Part shown: piece by piece, positions 8,005 to 17,105 of the stretch
Position numbering within the stretch: the stretch's first letter is position 1
Layout of the letters: each line of letters starts with the position of its first letter
From: Oleiharenicola lentus
GTDB taxonomy: Bacteria; Verrucomicrobiota; Verrucomicrobiia; Opitutales; Opitutaceae
Reading direction: 5' to 3'
Assembly: GCF_004118375.1 (NCBI RefSeq)
Contig: NZ_SDHX01000001.1
Location: 806,001-870,000, forward strand
DNA: 64,000 nt
The notes under the pieces: model-generated
The model's input: the letters and a program-made list of their open reading frames with translations, nothing else
What the model was told of the DNA's origin: nothing
Database searches by the model: none
Program-made: the position numbers and the translations under genes

Positions 8005-9386
8005 AACGGATCCTCTGGCTGCTGGGTCTGCTGGGGCTTTCGCTGGCCCGCGGTGACGAGCTGTCGGCGCGGCTCATCGTCCTGGCCAACTCCCGCCAGC
8101 CGGAGTCCGTCGCGCTGGCGCGGTTCTATACCGAGCAGCGGGACATTCCGGAAACCAATGTCATTGCGCTGCCGCTGCCGGTGGAGGAAAGCATCACCTG
8201 GCGGCAGTTCATCGACGAGGTCTGGCGGCCGTTGCAGGACGAGCTATACCGGCGGGGTTGGATCGAGGGCACGGCCAGCAGCCTGCTCGACCCGTTCGGG
8301 CGCCGGCGCTACGCCCCGAGCGGCCATCGCATCTCCTACCTCGTCACCTGTCGTGGCGTGCCGCTGCGCATCCACCACGACCCGACTTTGCCCCGGCTCA
8401 AGGATGGCGTGCAGATCCTCGAGCAGTTCAACCGCAACGAAGCTGCGGTGGATGCAGAACTCAGCCTGCTCGCCCTGGGCAATCACGAGATAGCCGGACT
8501 CGTGGGCAACCCGTTGTTCGCCCAGCGCGGACCGCTGACGCTCGATGCCGCCCAGGTGGTGAAGGTCACGCGCCTCGACGGTCCCACCTGGGAAAGCGCG
8601 CGGCGGCTGGTCTCCTCGGCCCTGGCGGCGGAACGCAGCGGCCTGATCGGGCGCTACTACCTCGACCTGCGCGGACCGCATGCCGAGGGCGACAAGTGGC
8701 TCCAGACCGTGCACCGGCAGCTTGAGGCGTTGGGATTCCCCGGTGACACCGAAGAGACCGCGGCCACGCTTCCGTCCGAGGCCCGATTCGACCTGCCGGT
8801 CTTCTACTTCGGCTGGTATGCGGACAATCTCAACGGCCCTTTCGCCAAAGAGGGCTTCGCCTTTCCGGCCGGGGCGGTGGCCGTGCACATCCACAGTTAT
8901 TCGGCGCGCACGCTGCACGCTCCGGCCGAGGGTTGGTGTGGTCCGCTCGTGGCGCGGGGCGTCACGGCGACGGTGGGCAACGTGTTCGAGCCCTTCCTCG
9001 AATTCACCCACCGGCCCAGCCTGTTGCTGCGCGCCCTGAGCGAAGGACGCAATTTCGGCGACGCCTCCTACTATGCGCTGCCGGTGCTGAGCTGGCAGGC
9101 GGTGGCGGTCGGTGACCCGCTCTACCGGCCGTTCAAGGCCGGGCTGGAGGAACAGTTGGAACGGGTTGACCTGCTCATCCCTGAGCTGGCCGCCCTGGTG
9201 CGGCTGCGGCAGTCAAACCTGCTGGCGTTGCGCGGCCAGTTCACCGAGGCGATCGGGTTGGCGCGCGCGGCCCTGCGTTCCGCGCGGGCCGCGGGCGATG
9301 TGCGCTTGGAAGAGGAGGTGGCGCAACGGTTGAAAAAGTTGGAGACCCCGGAAGCACCTTCGTCTCCGACCGTGTTGGTGAAGTAA
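8001..9386 (+). CDS. TIGR03790 family protein (exosortase-associated)
   Basis: Secreted protein of 461 residues with a signal peptide (MKRILWLLGLLGLSLARG). The core carries LIVLANSRQPESVALARFY, RHISYLVTCRGVPLRI-like and the internal segments GLIGRYYLDLRGPHAEGD, VFYFGWYADNLNGPF and HIHSYSARTLHAP, which are characteristic of TIGR03790. Its biochemical role is unknown. As established for the family, it occurs sporadically and almost only in species with an exosortase system, so it hints at PEP-CTERM-type sorting in this organism. A ~90-residue helical tail (TPR-like, LRQSNLLALRGQFTEAIGLARAALRSA) follows the core. The start overlaps crcB. Confidence 0.85.
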   Translation: MKRILWLLGLLGLSLARGDELSARLIVLANSRQPESVALARFYTEQRDIPETNVIALPLPVEESITWRQFIDEVWRPLQDELYRRGWIEGTASSLLDPFGRRRYAPSGHRISYLVTCRGVPLRIHHDPTLPRLKDGVQILEQFNRNEAAVDAELSLLALGNHEIAGLVGNPLFAQRGPLTLDAAQVVKVTRLDGPTWESARRLVSSALAAERSGLIGRYYLDLRGPHAEGDKWLQTVHRQLEALGFPGDTEETAATLPSEARFDLPVFYFGWYADNLNGPFAKEGFAFPAGAVAVHIHSYSARTLHAPAEGWCGPLVARGVTATVGNVFEPFLEFTHRPSLLLRALSEGRNFGDASYYALPVLSWQAVAVGDPLYRPFKAGLEEQLERVDLLIPELAALVRLRQSNLLALRGQFTEAIGLARAALRSARAAGDVRLEEEVAQRLKKLETPEAPSSPTVLVK

Positions 9387-9456
9387 GGCAAAGCGGCGAA
9401 ACGTGCGCCGCGCGCAACCGCGGGTGCCAACCGGTGAGGCCAGGCACCCGGCCAAT

Positions 9457-9480
9457 AAAAAAGCCCGCCGGGCGGCGGGC
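9457..9480 (-). terminator. Rho-independent terminator of clpP
   Basis: On the minus strand a 7-bp GC stem (GCCCGCC/GGCGGGC, loop at 9470-9473) is followed directly by six T residues (9462 down to 9457). It sits about 30 bp past the clpP stop. The forward gene ending at 9386 has no comparable U-tract. Confidence 0.85.
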
Positions 9481-9508
9481 GGGAGATCGGCGGGATTGAC
9501 CGGCGCGA

Positions 9509-10159
9509 TCAGATCTTTTCCACGATGTGATCGGCGAGGCCGTAGGCGATGGCTTCCTCGGCATTGAGGTAGTAATCGCGGTCGGAATCCTTGGTGACCT
9601 TCTCGATGGACTGGCCCGAGGCATTGGCGAGGATCTGGTTCAGCTCGGCGCGGAGCTTCTCCATTTCCTTTGCCTGGATGTTGATGTCGGAGGCGGGACC
9701 CACCATGCGGCCGGTGATGAGCGGCTGGTGGATGAGCACGCGGGCATGCGGGTAGATGTAGCGGTTGCCCTTCTTCGCCGAGGAGAGGAGGATCGAGCCC
9801 ATCGAGGCGGCCATGCCGGTGACCACGACCGTCACGGGGGAGCTGATGAGCTTGATGGTGTCGTAAACCGCCATGCCGGCCGTGATGGAGCCGCCGGGCG
9901 TGTTCATGTAGAAAGTGATCGGCTGGCCGGGCGCGATGGCCTCGAGGTAGAGCAGCTTCTCGGTGAGGTCCTTGGCCGACTGGTCGGTGACCGCACCCCA
10001 CAGGAAAATTTTCCGCTGTTCGAGGAATTTCTTCTGGATGAGGGCGCCGACGGGCGCAGGCGACTTGGCGGAGGCTTCCTCGCGCTCGTCGTCTTCGTCG
10101 TCGTCAAAACGGGGGACAACCGGGCTCTGGTATTCGCGGGAGAGATTGTGGGCGGACAT
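9509..10159 (-). CDS. clpP: ATP-dependent Clp protease proteolytic subunit
   Basis: Serine peptidase chamber that degrades unfolded proteins with ClpA/ClpX-type ATPases. With the ATG at 10159 it has 216 residues. S119 (GMAASMGS), H144 (RVLIHQP) and D195 (KDSDRDYYL) form the catalytic triad, and the NTPGGSITAGMAVYDT and YGLADHI segments are typical. Residues 1-40 are an unusual acidic extension with a DDDEDDEREE run, longer than a normal ClpP propeptide. A start at 10210 would add 17 residues but less family similarity. No clpX lies next to it. A strong terminator follows. Confidence 0.94.
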   Translation of the reverse strand: MSAHNLSREYQSPVVPRFDDDEDDEREEASAKSPAPVGALIQKKFLEQRKIFLWGAVTDQSAKDLTEKLLYLEAIAPGQPITFYMNTPGGSITAGMAVYDTIKLISSPVTVVVTGMAASMGSILLSSAKKGNRYIYPHARVLIHQPLITGRMVGPASDINIQAKEMEKLRAELNQILANASGQSIEKVTKDSDRDYYLNAEEAIAYGLADHIVEKI

Positions 10160-10333
10160 GGTTAGGGAGGGAATCTGGCCGGGCCGGTTTTGCGAGTAGT
10201 TTTTGCTCACAAGTCGGTCGGGAGGTCATCGGCGCAAAGCCCGTGCGGTTAAGCGCTAACCGGGCGGACAGACCGGTGGAATCCCCCTTGCGCCGGCTGG
10301 CCGGCAAGGGTTTCGTGCGGGCAAACCCGAGCC

Positions 10334-11461
10334 ATGAGCCGAAAGTCCGAACCATCCCACCCCTCCGCTGAAAGCGGCCGGCGGGCCAGTGCGGCGACGA
10401 AGGCGATCATCGTGCTGCTGACGCTGGTGATCGGGCTGGGCGGAATGGTGGCGTGGTTATGGACGCGCCGGGCGACGCCGGTGGCGCTCTTTCCCGGAGC
10501 GACGCAAGTGGACAACCTGATCCGGAAGAAATTCCCCGAGACGGATTTCGCCCGGGTTTATCCCGGGATGAGTGCGGACGACATCGACCGGCTCCAGCGC
10601 GAGAGCTTGGGAATCCGTTACGTGTATGCACCGTTCGTCGAGTTTGCGCCGAAGCCGGTAGCGGGGCGCTTCGTGAACGTGAACGCGGCCGGCTACCGCG
10701 AAGGCCGTGCGCCGGCGCCGTGGCCCCCGGTGCGGGAGGACTTCACGGTGTTCGTCTTCGGCGGTTCGACGACCTTCGGCTTCGGCCTGCCGGACGGGCA
10801 GACGCTGGTGAGCGCGCTGGAGGCGGAACTGGCGCGGCGCTGGCCGCAACGCACGGTGCGCTGCTACAATTTTGGACGCGGCTACTATTTTTCCGCGCAG
10901 GAACGGGCGCTGTTCGAGTCGCTGTTGGCGCAGGGCGTCGCGCCGGATCTCGCCGTGTTCGTGGACGGGTTGAACGACTTCATCTACCACGACGGCGTGC
11001 CCGAGTTGACGGAGGAAATCGCCACGCTGGTCGCGCCGGATCTGCCTCCGCCCGCGCGGGTCGAGCCGGCGGACGATGCGCAGCGCGGTGCGGCGGTGGA
11101 CCGGATGATCGCCGCCTACGCGCGGCATGTGAAACTCACCGAGGCGCTGGGGCGGGCGGCGGGCGTGCCGGTGATCTTCGTGGGGCAGCCGGTGCCGTTC
11201 CTGGACTTTCCGATGAGCGAGGCGAACTACCCGTTCAAGAGCACCTTTGCCGAGCACCGGCTGGCGAGCTGGGGCTACGGCCGTTTCAAGGAGGCCGCGC
11301 GCCTCGGCCGCTTCGGCGACCGCTTCGTGTGGTGCGGCAACGCCTTTGCCCGGGCGGAGACGGTCATGTATGCCGACAGCATCCACTACAGCGCGGCGGG
11401 GGCGGAGCTGCTGGCCCGCACCCTCGTCGAACGGGCCGCGCAGGTGGAGCTTTGGCCGTAG
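10334..11461 (+). CDS. Membrane-anchored SGNH/GDSL-like hydrolase
   Basis: The 375 residues begin with one transmembrane helix (about 22-42, IIVLLTLVIGLGGMVAWLW), which would place the rest in the periplasm. SGNH blocks are visible: FVFGGSTTFGFG with S145 (block I), a Gly/Asn region CYNFGRGYYFSAQE (block II), VDGLNDF with N214 (block III) and DSIHYSAAG with D348/H351 (block V). The family hydrolyses or transfers ester-linked groups, often acetyl groups on polysaccharides; the substrate here is not known. It diverges from clpP across a 174-bp gap that contains no recognisable operator. Confidence 0.8.
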   Translation: MSRKSEPSHPSAESGRRASAATKAIIVLLTLVIGLGGMVAWLWTRRATPVALFPGATQVDNLIRKKFPETDFARVYPGMSADDIDRLQRESLGIRYVYAPFVEFAPKPVAGRFVNVNAAGYREGRAPAPWPPVREDFTVFVFGGSTTFGFGLPDGQTLVSALEAELARRWPQRTVRCYNFGRGYYFSAQERALFESLLAQGVAPDLAVFVDGLNDFIYHDGVPELTEEIATLVAPDLPPPARVEPADDAQRGAAVDRMIAAYARHVKLTEALGRAAGVPVIFVGQPVPFLDFPMSEANYPFKSTFAEHRLASWGYGRFKEAARLGRFGDRFVWCGNAFARAETVMYADSIHYSAAGAELLARTLVERAAQVELWP

Positions 11462-11466
11462 CGGCC

Positions 11467-13020
11467 TTACTGCGCGGGCTTGGCCTTCCAGACTTCGAGC
11501 AACTCGGGGGTGGCCTGGTCGCGGACGCCGTTGTCGGAGAGAATGTCCTCGGTTGAGTCGATCATCTCCTTGCGCGGGAAAATCATCGTCTCGCCCATGC
11601 CGAAAAACTCAAAGACGAGAAACTCATCGCGGTTGTCGCGCACCACCTCGACGAGATGGCGGAGATTCCTGATAGGAACGCCGTTGACGGTGCGAACGGC
11701 GCGGGAGACGGCGTTGTCGTAGCCCTTGACGAGCTTGTGCGGAAAGGAGGGCGCGGCCACGAGCACCAGTTCCTCGCCGGGGAAGGAAGGTTTCTCGCCG
11801 CGGCGGGTGATGAGCGGGCTGCCGAGGAAGCTCAGGCTGCTGAGGGCCTTGGCGTTGTTGGACACGGGGGCGACGTAGAGCGCGGTGGCCGGGGTGAAGG
11901 CAAGCGGGCCGAGGATGAAAAAGGGCGGGTAGCTGCCCTCGAGGTTTTCGATCAGCATCGGGCGGTTGGGGCTGACGGGCAGGCGGATGTCGCGGCTCTG
12001 TTTCGCCCGCACGATGGTAAGCGGGACCGTGCCTTCGCGCGCCAGTTGCTGGATGAGATACTGGAAGCGCACGCGCAGGCCGGTGCCGAGCTTGATCATG
12101 CCCTCGTTGTCCACCGGCACGTCGCCGATCCGGGTGATGAGGTCCCACATTTTCAGCGGGTAGGCTTCATCGGTGCTTTCCGGTGCCTGCACCACGATGC
12201 CCTCGGTGGATTTGTCGAGGCCGAGGTAGGCGCGCAGGGCGGGATTTTCGAGGGTCTGCAGCTGGTCGAACATCGCGGGTTTGCCGTCGTAACGACCATC
12301 GGTGATGTCCTGCAGGAAGAGGTCGATTTCCTCGCAGGGGATGATGTAGCCGATGTTGTCGGCGCCGCCGAGCCGGCTGAAGGCGAGACCGATCATCTGG
12401 TCGCCGGAGAGGGCGGGGCCGCCGCTGTTGCCGGGGTTGATGGCGGCGTCGATCTGGATGCGCAGGCCGCCGACCGGGTAGTTGTAGAGGGCGAACTCGA
12501 TGCGGGAAACGATGCCCTTGGTGATCGAGAGATTGGAACCGCCGGTGGGAAAGCCATACACCATGACCGTGTCCTTGACGCTCGGCACCGTGCGGCTGCG
12601 GGGCAGGGGCGGACGGTTGGCGAAGAAGGATTCGTCCTCGAGCTTGAGCACGGCGAGGTCGATGCCGGGGGCGATGAATTCCAGGGTGGCCGGGAGCTTG
12701 TCGCCGGATTCATTGGCCTGCACCTGGATCTGGCTGGCGTAGAGCGCGACGTGGGCGTTGGTGAGGATGCGGTTGCCCTCGATAATCACGCCCGTGCCGG
12801 TGCTGTCGCGGGGCGCCTGCTTGGTCCACGGCTTGAAGGGATCGGGGTAGCGCATCGTCGCGAAGATCTTCACGACGGAATTTTCGACGGCCTTGCTGGG
12901 TGCGGTGTCGGCGGCGGGCGCGGGCGGAGCGGGGTCTTCAGCGCGGACGGCGGTCGGATTCAGGGCCAGCAACGCCACGAGCAATCCGGCGCTGCGCGAA
13001 AGGAAAAGGGGGAGGCGCAT
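11467..13020 (-). CDS. Secreted trypsin-like serine protease with PDZ domain (Deg/HtrA-like)
   Basis: The 517 residues begin with a signal peptide (MRLPLFLSRSAGLLVALLALNP) and a Pro/Ala-rich stretch. The protease domain has the triad H90 (ILTNAHVAL), D121 (GIDLAVLKL) and S199 (NPGNSGGPAL). A PDZ-like region follows (TEGIVVQAPEST...MWDLITRIGDVPVDNEG, about 280-350). The C-terminal ~150 residues include a second degenerate PDZ-like repeat. The role is probably envelope protein quality control. ATG at 13020 is chosen since it starts the signal peptide; the open frame continues upstream to 13296 but without a credible N-terminus. Confidence 0.88.
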   Translation of the reverse strand: MRLPLFLSRSAGLLVALLALNPTAVRAEDPAPPAPAADTAPSKAVENSVVKIFATMRYPDPFKPWTKQAPRDSTGTGVIIEGNRILTNAHVALYASQIQVQANESGDKLPATLEFIAPGIDLAVLKLEDESFFANRPPLPRSRTVPSVKDTVMVYGFPTGGSNLSITKGIVSRIEFALYNYPVGGLRIQIDAAINPGNSGGPALSGDQMIGLAFSRLGGADNIGYIIPCEEIDLFLQDITDGRYDGKPAMFDQLQTLENPALRAYLGLDKSTEGIVVQAPESTDEAYPLKMWDLITRIGDVPVDNEGMIKLGTGLRVRFQYLIQQLAREGTVPLTIVRAKQSRDIRLPVSPNRPMLIENLEGSYPPFFILGPLAFTPATALYVAPVSNNAKALSSLSFLGSPLITRRGEKPSFPGEELVLVAAPSFPHKLVKGYDNAVSRAVRTVNGVPIRNLRHLVEVVRDNRDEFLVFEFFGMGETMIFPRKEMIDSTEDILSDNGVRDQATPELLEVWKAKPAQ

Positions 13021-13183
13021 GGAGCGTAACAAGAGAGCCAAGAACCGCCAAAAGACGAGCCCGCTCTTCGCGCGGGTGTCCGCGGCTCCAAGGAAAATGG
13101 AGGGCCGCTTGAAGCCCGCAGCGTCCGGGTGAAAGCGTGGGGACAACAGTCCGGGTGGTCGCCGTTTCGACCGGCTCAAGCCG

Positions 13184-13238
13184 TTCGACAAGCTCGGGCC
13201 CTGAGCAGCAGCCGAAGGGGTCCCGAGCCTGTCGAGGG
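13184..13238. repeat. Intergenic inverted repeat (TTCGACAAGCTCGGG family)
   Basis: Arms TTCGACAAGCTCGGGCCC (13184-13201) and GGGTCCCGAGCCTGTCGAGGG-type sequence (13218-13238) are imperfect reverse complements around a short loop. Palindromes of this kind occur in the intergenic DNA of many GC-rich genomes. It lies between the protease start and the methyltransferase end; no gene is present in 13021-13292. Confidence 0.6.
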
Positions 13239-13292
13239 ACGGCGCTCCATCCTGGCTACAGCCAAGGGCAGCTGCTTCGCGCCCCGATCGGC

Positions 13293-13898
13293 TCAACCCT
13301 GATAGGACGTGCGCCGCCGTTCCTGCCAGCGTTCGCGGCCGGCGAAGGGCGGCAACGAGTCGGCGACCGGATCATCCTTCACGAGCAGAAAATAGCGGGA
13401 GAACAGATCGTCCGCCGTGCTCCAGGCAAAACCGTAGGGCGGGCCGTCGGAGAGGTTTGGGGTGTTGTAATAATAAAAACCAATGAGCAGGCCGCGGTAT
13501 TTGAGGAGCTGCGCCATGCGATCGCGATAAGCCTGACGCCGGTCGGGCGTGAACGCGCAGACGAAGGAGCGCTCGTAGATGACGTCGAAGGATTCCCCGG
13601 GGAAATCGTGGTGGAAGAAATCGCCCAGCAGCACGCGGTCCGCCAGCGCGGGTCCGACCAGCCGGCGTGCCCGCTCCACCGCAAAGGGGGCGAAATCAAT
13701 CGCGGTGACGTCGTAGCCGGCCTCGGCAAAGGCCGTGATCTCGTAGCCGGAACCACAGCCGGGAATCAGCACGCGCGCGCCCTTGCCTTTCTTTTTTAGG
13801 AATCCTTTCAGCGAATCCGGAACGCCTTCGAAGTCCCAAGGTGTGTCGTCCTTGAGGTAGCGGGCGTTCCAAAACTCCGGTTGATTGGCGTCGGGCAT
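13293..13898 (-). CDS. SAM-dependent methyltransferase, thiopurine/halide methyltransferase (TPMT) family
   Basis: The 201-residue soluble protein opens with FWNARYLKDDTPWDFEG, typical of the TPMT/HOL family (W and D/E of the substrate side). The SAM-binding motif VLIPGCGSGYE (about 43-53) is followed by DVTAIDFAPFAVERA and GDFFHHDF. YERSFVCAFTPDRRQAY is another family mark. Members methylate thiols, halides, or toxic tellurium/selenium compounds; the substrate here is unresolved. It is transcribed alone on the minus strand, separated from both neighbours by repeat-bearing gaps. Confidence 0.86.
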   Translation of the reverse strand: MPDANQPEFWNARYLKDDTPWDFEGVPDSLKGFLKKKGKGARVLIPGCGSGYEITAFAEAGYDVTAIDFAPFAVERARRLVGPALADRVLLGDFFHHDFPGESFDVIYERSFVCAFTPDRRQAYRDRMAQLLKYRGLLIGFYYYNTPNLSDGPPYGFAWSTADDLFSRYFLLVKDDPVADSLPPFAGRERWQERRRTSYQG

Positions 13899-14024
13899 TG
13901 AGAGGGGCTGAAAAATACGCGTTAAAACCGTGCGCGTGTAAACCCGGGTGACGGGCTCGCCGGGTTAATTACGCGTTTTTGACACTAGCGCTTAATCCTT
14001 ATGAGGAAAGCCGTTAGTGAAATT

Positions 14025-15980
14025 TCAGGAGTGACCCACGCGGGCGCTGCTTTTCTCGGCCGCGAGACCGAGTTGGAGCAAATGCGCGATGCGCTCGGCA
14101 TCATAGACGCAGCCGGCCCAGGTGCCGCCGCTGGCGTTTTGCAATGCTGACCAAAGCCGCGTGTCAGTCGGCACGTGCGGATTGGGGTGCAGGCCGGGAT
14201 GGAGCGGGCGCGCATGCAGGGCCTCGGCGGCAAGCGAAACGACGTCCACCGAGCCCTCCAGATTGCGGGTGTCAATGCGCAGTCGAATCGTGTCCCCGTC
14301 GCGGAGTTTGCCGAGCGGGCCGCCGGCCCAGGCCTCCGGGCTCACGTGGCCGACACAGGCGCCGGTCGAAACGCCGGAGAAGCGGCCGTCGGTGATGAGG
14401 GCGATGCGCTGGCCGTCCTTCATGTGCTTGAGGGCAGAGGTGACCTGGTAGGTCTCCGGCATGCCGCAGCCAGGGCCGATGCCGGCGAGCACCATGACGT
14501 CGCTGGGTTTGACCGTGCCGGCCTTGAGGGCGGCGATGGCGTGGTTTTCGCTGGTGAAGACCCGCGCCGGACCCTCGTGCTGGAAGATGCCGTCGTCGCC
14601 GATGAGCTGCGGGGCGATGGCGGTGCTTTTCACCAGGGCGCCCTCGGGCGCCAGGTTGCCCCGCAGGAAGGTGACGCAGCTCGTGAGGCCGCGGGCCCGG
14701 GCCTGCGGTGCCGCCATGATGACGTCGCCCGGGTCGATGCCGTCGAGGGCGCGAAGTTTTTCGCGCAGGCGCGTGCGGCGCTCGGATTTTTCCCACCACG
14801 CGAGATTGTCGCCGAGCGTGCGGCCGGTGGCGGTGCGGGCGTCGAGCTTGAGCAGGCCCAGGTCGCGCAGGTGGAGCATCGCCTCGGGCACGCCGCCCGC
14901 GAGATAGACCTGCACGGTGGCGAAATGGCGCGGGCCGTTGGGCAGGGAATCCACGATCCGCGGCACGGCACGGTTGATGCGCGCCCAGTCGTCCACCGTC
15001 GGCCGGCGGAGGCCGGCGGCGTGGGCGATGGCGGGCACGTGCAACACCAGGTTGGTCGAGCCGCCGAAGGCCGCATGGCAGACCATCGCGTTGTGGATCG
15101 CATCGTCGGTGAGCAGGTCTCGTGTGGTGGTGCCGGCGAGATCGAGCGCGAGCAGCGCACGGGCGGAGCGGCGGGCGACATCGCGCCAGATGGGCGAGCC
15201 GGACGGGGCCAGCGCGCTGTGCGGCAGGGCGAGCCCGAGGGCCTCGGCCACAACCTGGCTGGTGGCCGCGGTGCCCATGAACTGGCAGCCGCCGCCGGGC
15301 GAACCGCAGGCCTTGCAGCCCATCTCGGCCGCGTGTTCGAGGGAGATTTCGTCGCGCGCGAAACGCGTGGCGAGGGTTTGCACCTTGCCGGTGTCCTCGG
15401 CCTCTTCGGCCAAGAGGGTAACGCCGCCGGGCACGAGCACGGTGGGAAGATCCGGCGAACCGGCGAGGGCCATGAGCATCGCGGGCAGGCCCTTGTCGCA
15501 GGTGGCGACGCCCAGCACGCCGCGGCGCGTGGGCAGCGAGCGGATGAGGCGGCGCAGAACCATGGCGGCGTCATTGCGGTAGGGCAGGCTGTCGAGCATG
15601 CCGTTCGTGCCGTTGGTGCGGCCGTCGCAGGGATCGCTGACGTAGCCGGCGAACGGAATGGCTTTGGCGGAGGCGAATACGCGCGCGGCTTCCTCCATCA
15701 GCAGGCCGACTTCCCAGTGACCGGTGTGGTAACCGAGTGCGATCGGCGAGCCGTCGGGCGCGCGGATGCCGCCCTGGGTGCTGAGAATGAGAAATTGTTT
15801 GCCGAGCATCGCGGCGGGCGACCAGCCCATGCCGGCGTTTTGCGTCCAACCGAAGAGTTCGCCGCTCGACATGCGGCGCAGGCGTTCGGCGTCGAGTGGC
15901 AGGCTGCCGGCCGGACCGGGCGCCGTGGTGCGCAGCGTGTAGATCGCGTCGTCGCCGGAATCGAGGATGGGGTCGCTCAT
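14025..15980 (-). CDS. Sugar-acid dehydratase of the IlvD/Edd superfamily, YjhG/YagF type (probable D-xylonate dehydratase)
   Basis: The 651 residues match YjhG/YagF dehydratases (about 655 aa) rather than IlvD (about 560 aa). Fe-S cluster cysteines are visible at C118 ([10 protein letters not shown]), C161 ([10 protein letters not shown]) and C232 ([17 protein letters not shown]), with [19 protein letters not shown] in the C-terminal half. The family dehydrates D-xylonate or related acids to 2-keto-3-deoxy acids. The adjacent upstream FAH-family gene (16110-16937, same strand) could encode the next dehydratase, making a Weimberg-type module. The gap between them carries a dispersed repeat, so co-transcription is likely but not certain. 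Confidence 0.88.
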   Translation of the reverse strand: MSDPILDSGDDAIYTLRTTAPGPAGSLPLDAERLRRMSSGELFGWTQNAGMGWSPAAMLGKQFLILSTQGGIRAPDGSPIALGYHTGHWEVGLLMEEAARVFASAKAIPFAGYVSDPCDGRTNGTNGMLDSLPYRNDAAMVLRRLIRSLPTRRGVLGVATCDKGLPAMLMALAGSPDLPTVLVPGGVTLLAEEAEDTGKVQTLATRFARDEISLEHAAEMGCKACGSPGGGCQFMGTAATSQVVAEALGLALPHSALAPSGSPIWRDVARRSARALLALDLAGTTTRDLLTDDAIHNAMVCHAAFGGSTNLVLHVPAIAHAAGLRRPTVDDWARINRAVPRIVDSLPNGPRHFATVQVYLAGGVPEAMLHLRDLGLLKLDARTATGRTLGDNLAWWEKSERRTRLREKLRALDGIDPGDVIMAAPQARARGLTSCVTFLRGNLAPEGALVKSTAIAPQLIGDDGIFQHEGPARVFTSENHAIAALKAGTVKPSDVMVLAGIGPGCGMPETYQVTSALKHMKDGQRIALITDGRFSGVSTGACVGHVSPEAWAGGPLGKLRDGDTIRLRIDTRNLEGSVDVVSLAAEALHARPLHPGLHPNPHVPTDTRLWSALQNASGGTWAGCVYDAERIAHLLQLGLAAEKSSARVGHS

Positions 15981-16008
15981 TTTGGGGTGATACCAAACAT
16001 ACCTATCC

Positions 16009-16090
16009 TGTCATTCTGAGCGAAGCGAAGAATCCAAGGGAGCGAACGGGGCATGGGGCGGCTTGGATCCTTCGCTCCGCTCAGGATGAC
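16009..16090. repeat. Dispersed inverted repeat TGTCATTCTGAGCGAAG, copy 1
   Basis: The left arm TGTCATTCTGAGCGAAGCG and right arm TTCGCTCCGCTCAGGATGAC are near-perfect reverse complements with the outer sequence AATCC/GGATCC and a ~25-bp centre. The same element recurs at 21452-21535, 22365-22451 and 62694-62788. Confidence 0.85.
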
Positions 16091-16109
16091 GCACACGCGG
16101 GTGTTGTGC

Positions 16110-16937
16110 TCATGCGACCGTGTTCACCAGCGTGCCGATGGGCTCGATCGTGATGCGGATTTCGTCACCGGAACGCAGGGTGAAACTGTCGGGCGGGACG
16201 ATGCCGGTGCCGGTCATCAGGAAGGTGCCGTTCGGGAAGGAATTGTCGCGGAAGAGGAACTCGGCAAGCTCGGGAAACTTGCGTTTGATCTGGCTGATCT
16301 GGGTCGAGCCGTTGAAGCCGGCGGCGCCGGCGCGGCGGATCTCGATGGCGATGGTCGTCGTGGGCGGCAACGGTTGGTCGGTCACGAGGATGCACGGACC
16401 GAGACCGGTGGAGCGGTCATAGACCTTGGCCTGCGGCAGATAGAGCGGGTTCTCGCCCTCGATGTCGCGCGAACTCATGTCGTTGCCGATGGTGTAGCCG
16501 AAGATGCGGCCGGCACTGTTGATCGCGAGGGTCAGCTCGGGCTCGGGCACGTTCCATTTGGAGTCGCGCCGGATGCGGACGTCCATGGCGGGACCGGCCA
16601 CGCGGTGCGGCGTGCCCTTGAAAAAGAGTTCCGGGCGATCGGCGTGATAGACCTTGTCGTAGAAGGTGCCGCCGCCGGCGTCCTTCGACTCTTCCATGCG
16701 CGCGGTGCGGCTGCGGAGGTAGGTGACACCGGCGGCCCAGATTTCCTGGTTGCCGATGGGCGCGGCCGGCGTGGCGGGCAACGCGGCGGGCAGGCCGGCC
16801 GACCAGACCTGGCGCGCCAGAGGGCCGGGCTCGGCGGAGCGGAAAAGTTCATCGAGGGTAAAGGTGCCGGCGGGGCGGCGAACCTGGCCGGCAGATTCCA
16901 GCAACGGACCGTGGGAGTCGGTGTAAACGCGGATCAT
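16110..16937 (-). CDS. Fumarylacetoacetate hydrolase (FAH) family protein, probable 2-keto-3-deoxy-pentonate dehydratase
   Basis: The 275 residues contain the FAH-fold marks GNQEIWAAGVTYLRSR (about 62-78), the metal-binding pair E132/E134 in WNVPEPELTLAIN, IFGYTIGNDMSSRDIEGENPLYLPQAK (D153, D158) and LMTGTGIVPP. This arrangement resembles XylX/KdaD enzymes that dehydrate 2-keto-3-deoxy-xylonate or -arabinonate to alpha-ketoglutarate semialdehyde. The downstream neighbour is a YjhG-type sugar-acid dehydratase, which supports that reading; other FAH activities remain possible. ATG at 16937 gives the family-like start MIRVYTD; the open frame upstream is not coding. Confidence 0.85.
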   Translation of the reverse strand: MIRVYTDSHGPLLESAGQVRRPAGTFTLDELFRSAEPGPLARQVWSAGLPAALPATPAAPIGNQEIWAAGVTYLRSRTARMEESKDAGGGTFYDKVYHADRPELFFKGTPHRVAGPAMDVRIRRDSKWNVPEPELTLAINSAGRIFGYTIGNDMSSRDIEGENPLYLPQAKVYDRSTGLGPCILVTDQPLPPTTTIAIEIRRAGAAGFNGSTQISQIKRKFPELAEFLFRDNSFPNGTFLMTGTGIVPPDSFTLRSGDEIRITIEPIGTLVNTVA

Positions 16938-17105
16938 GGGGTGAATGCATAAACGCCGGCCGCTTGCGTTTTGTCGAGTCGGGGTTGTGACACAAAGAAG
17001 TGATATTGGTATAATTGTGGACTGTCGCGGCAGAGAAGACGGCCGGGACTCCTTTATTTGCGCGGGGTTGTGCCGATGAACCGGGTAATAACCCCTCGTA
17101 TCGTC

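Noticed and set aside
14175-16019. 614-residue plus-strand open frame opposite the YjhG-type dehydratase
   Set aside because: Shadow of a well-supported gene, with low-complexity translation.
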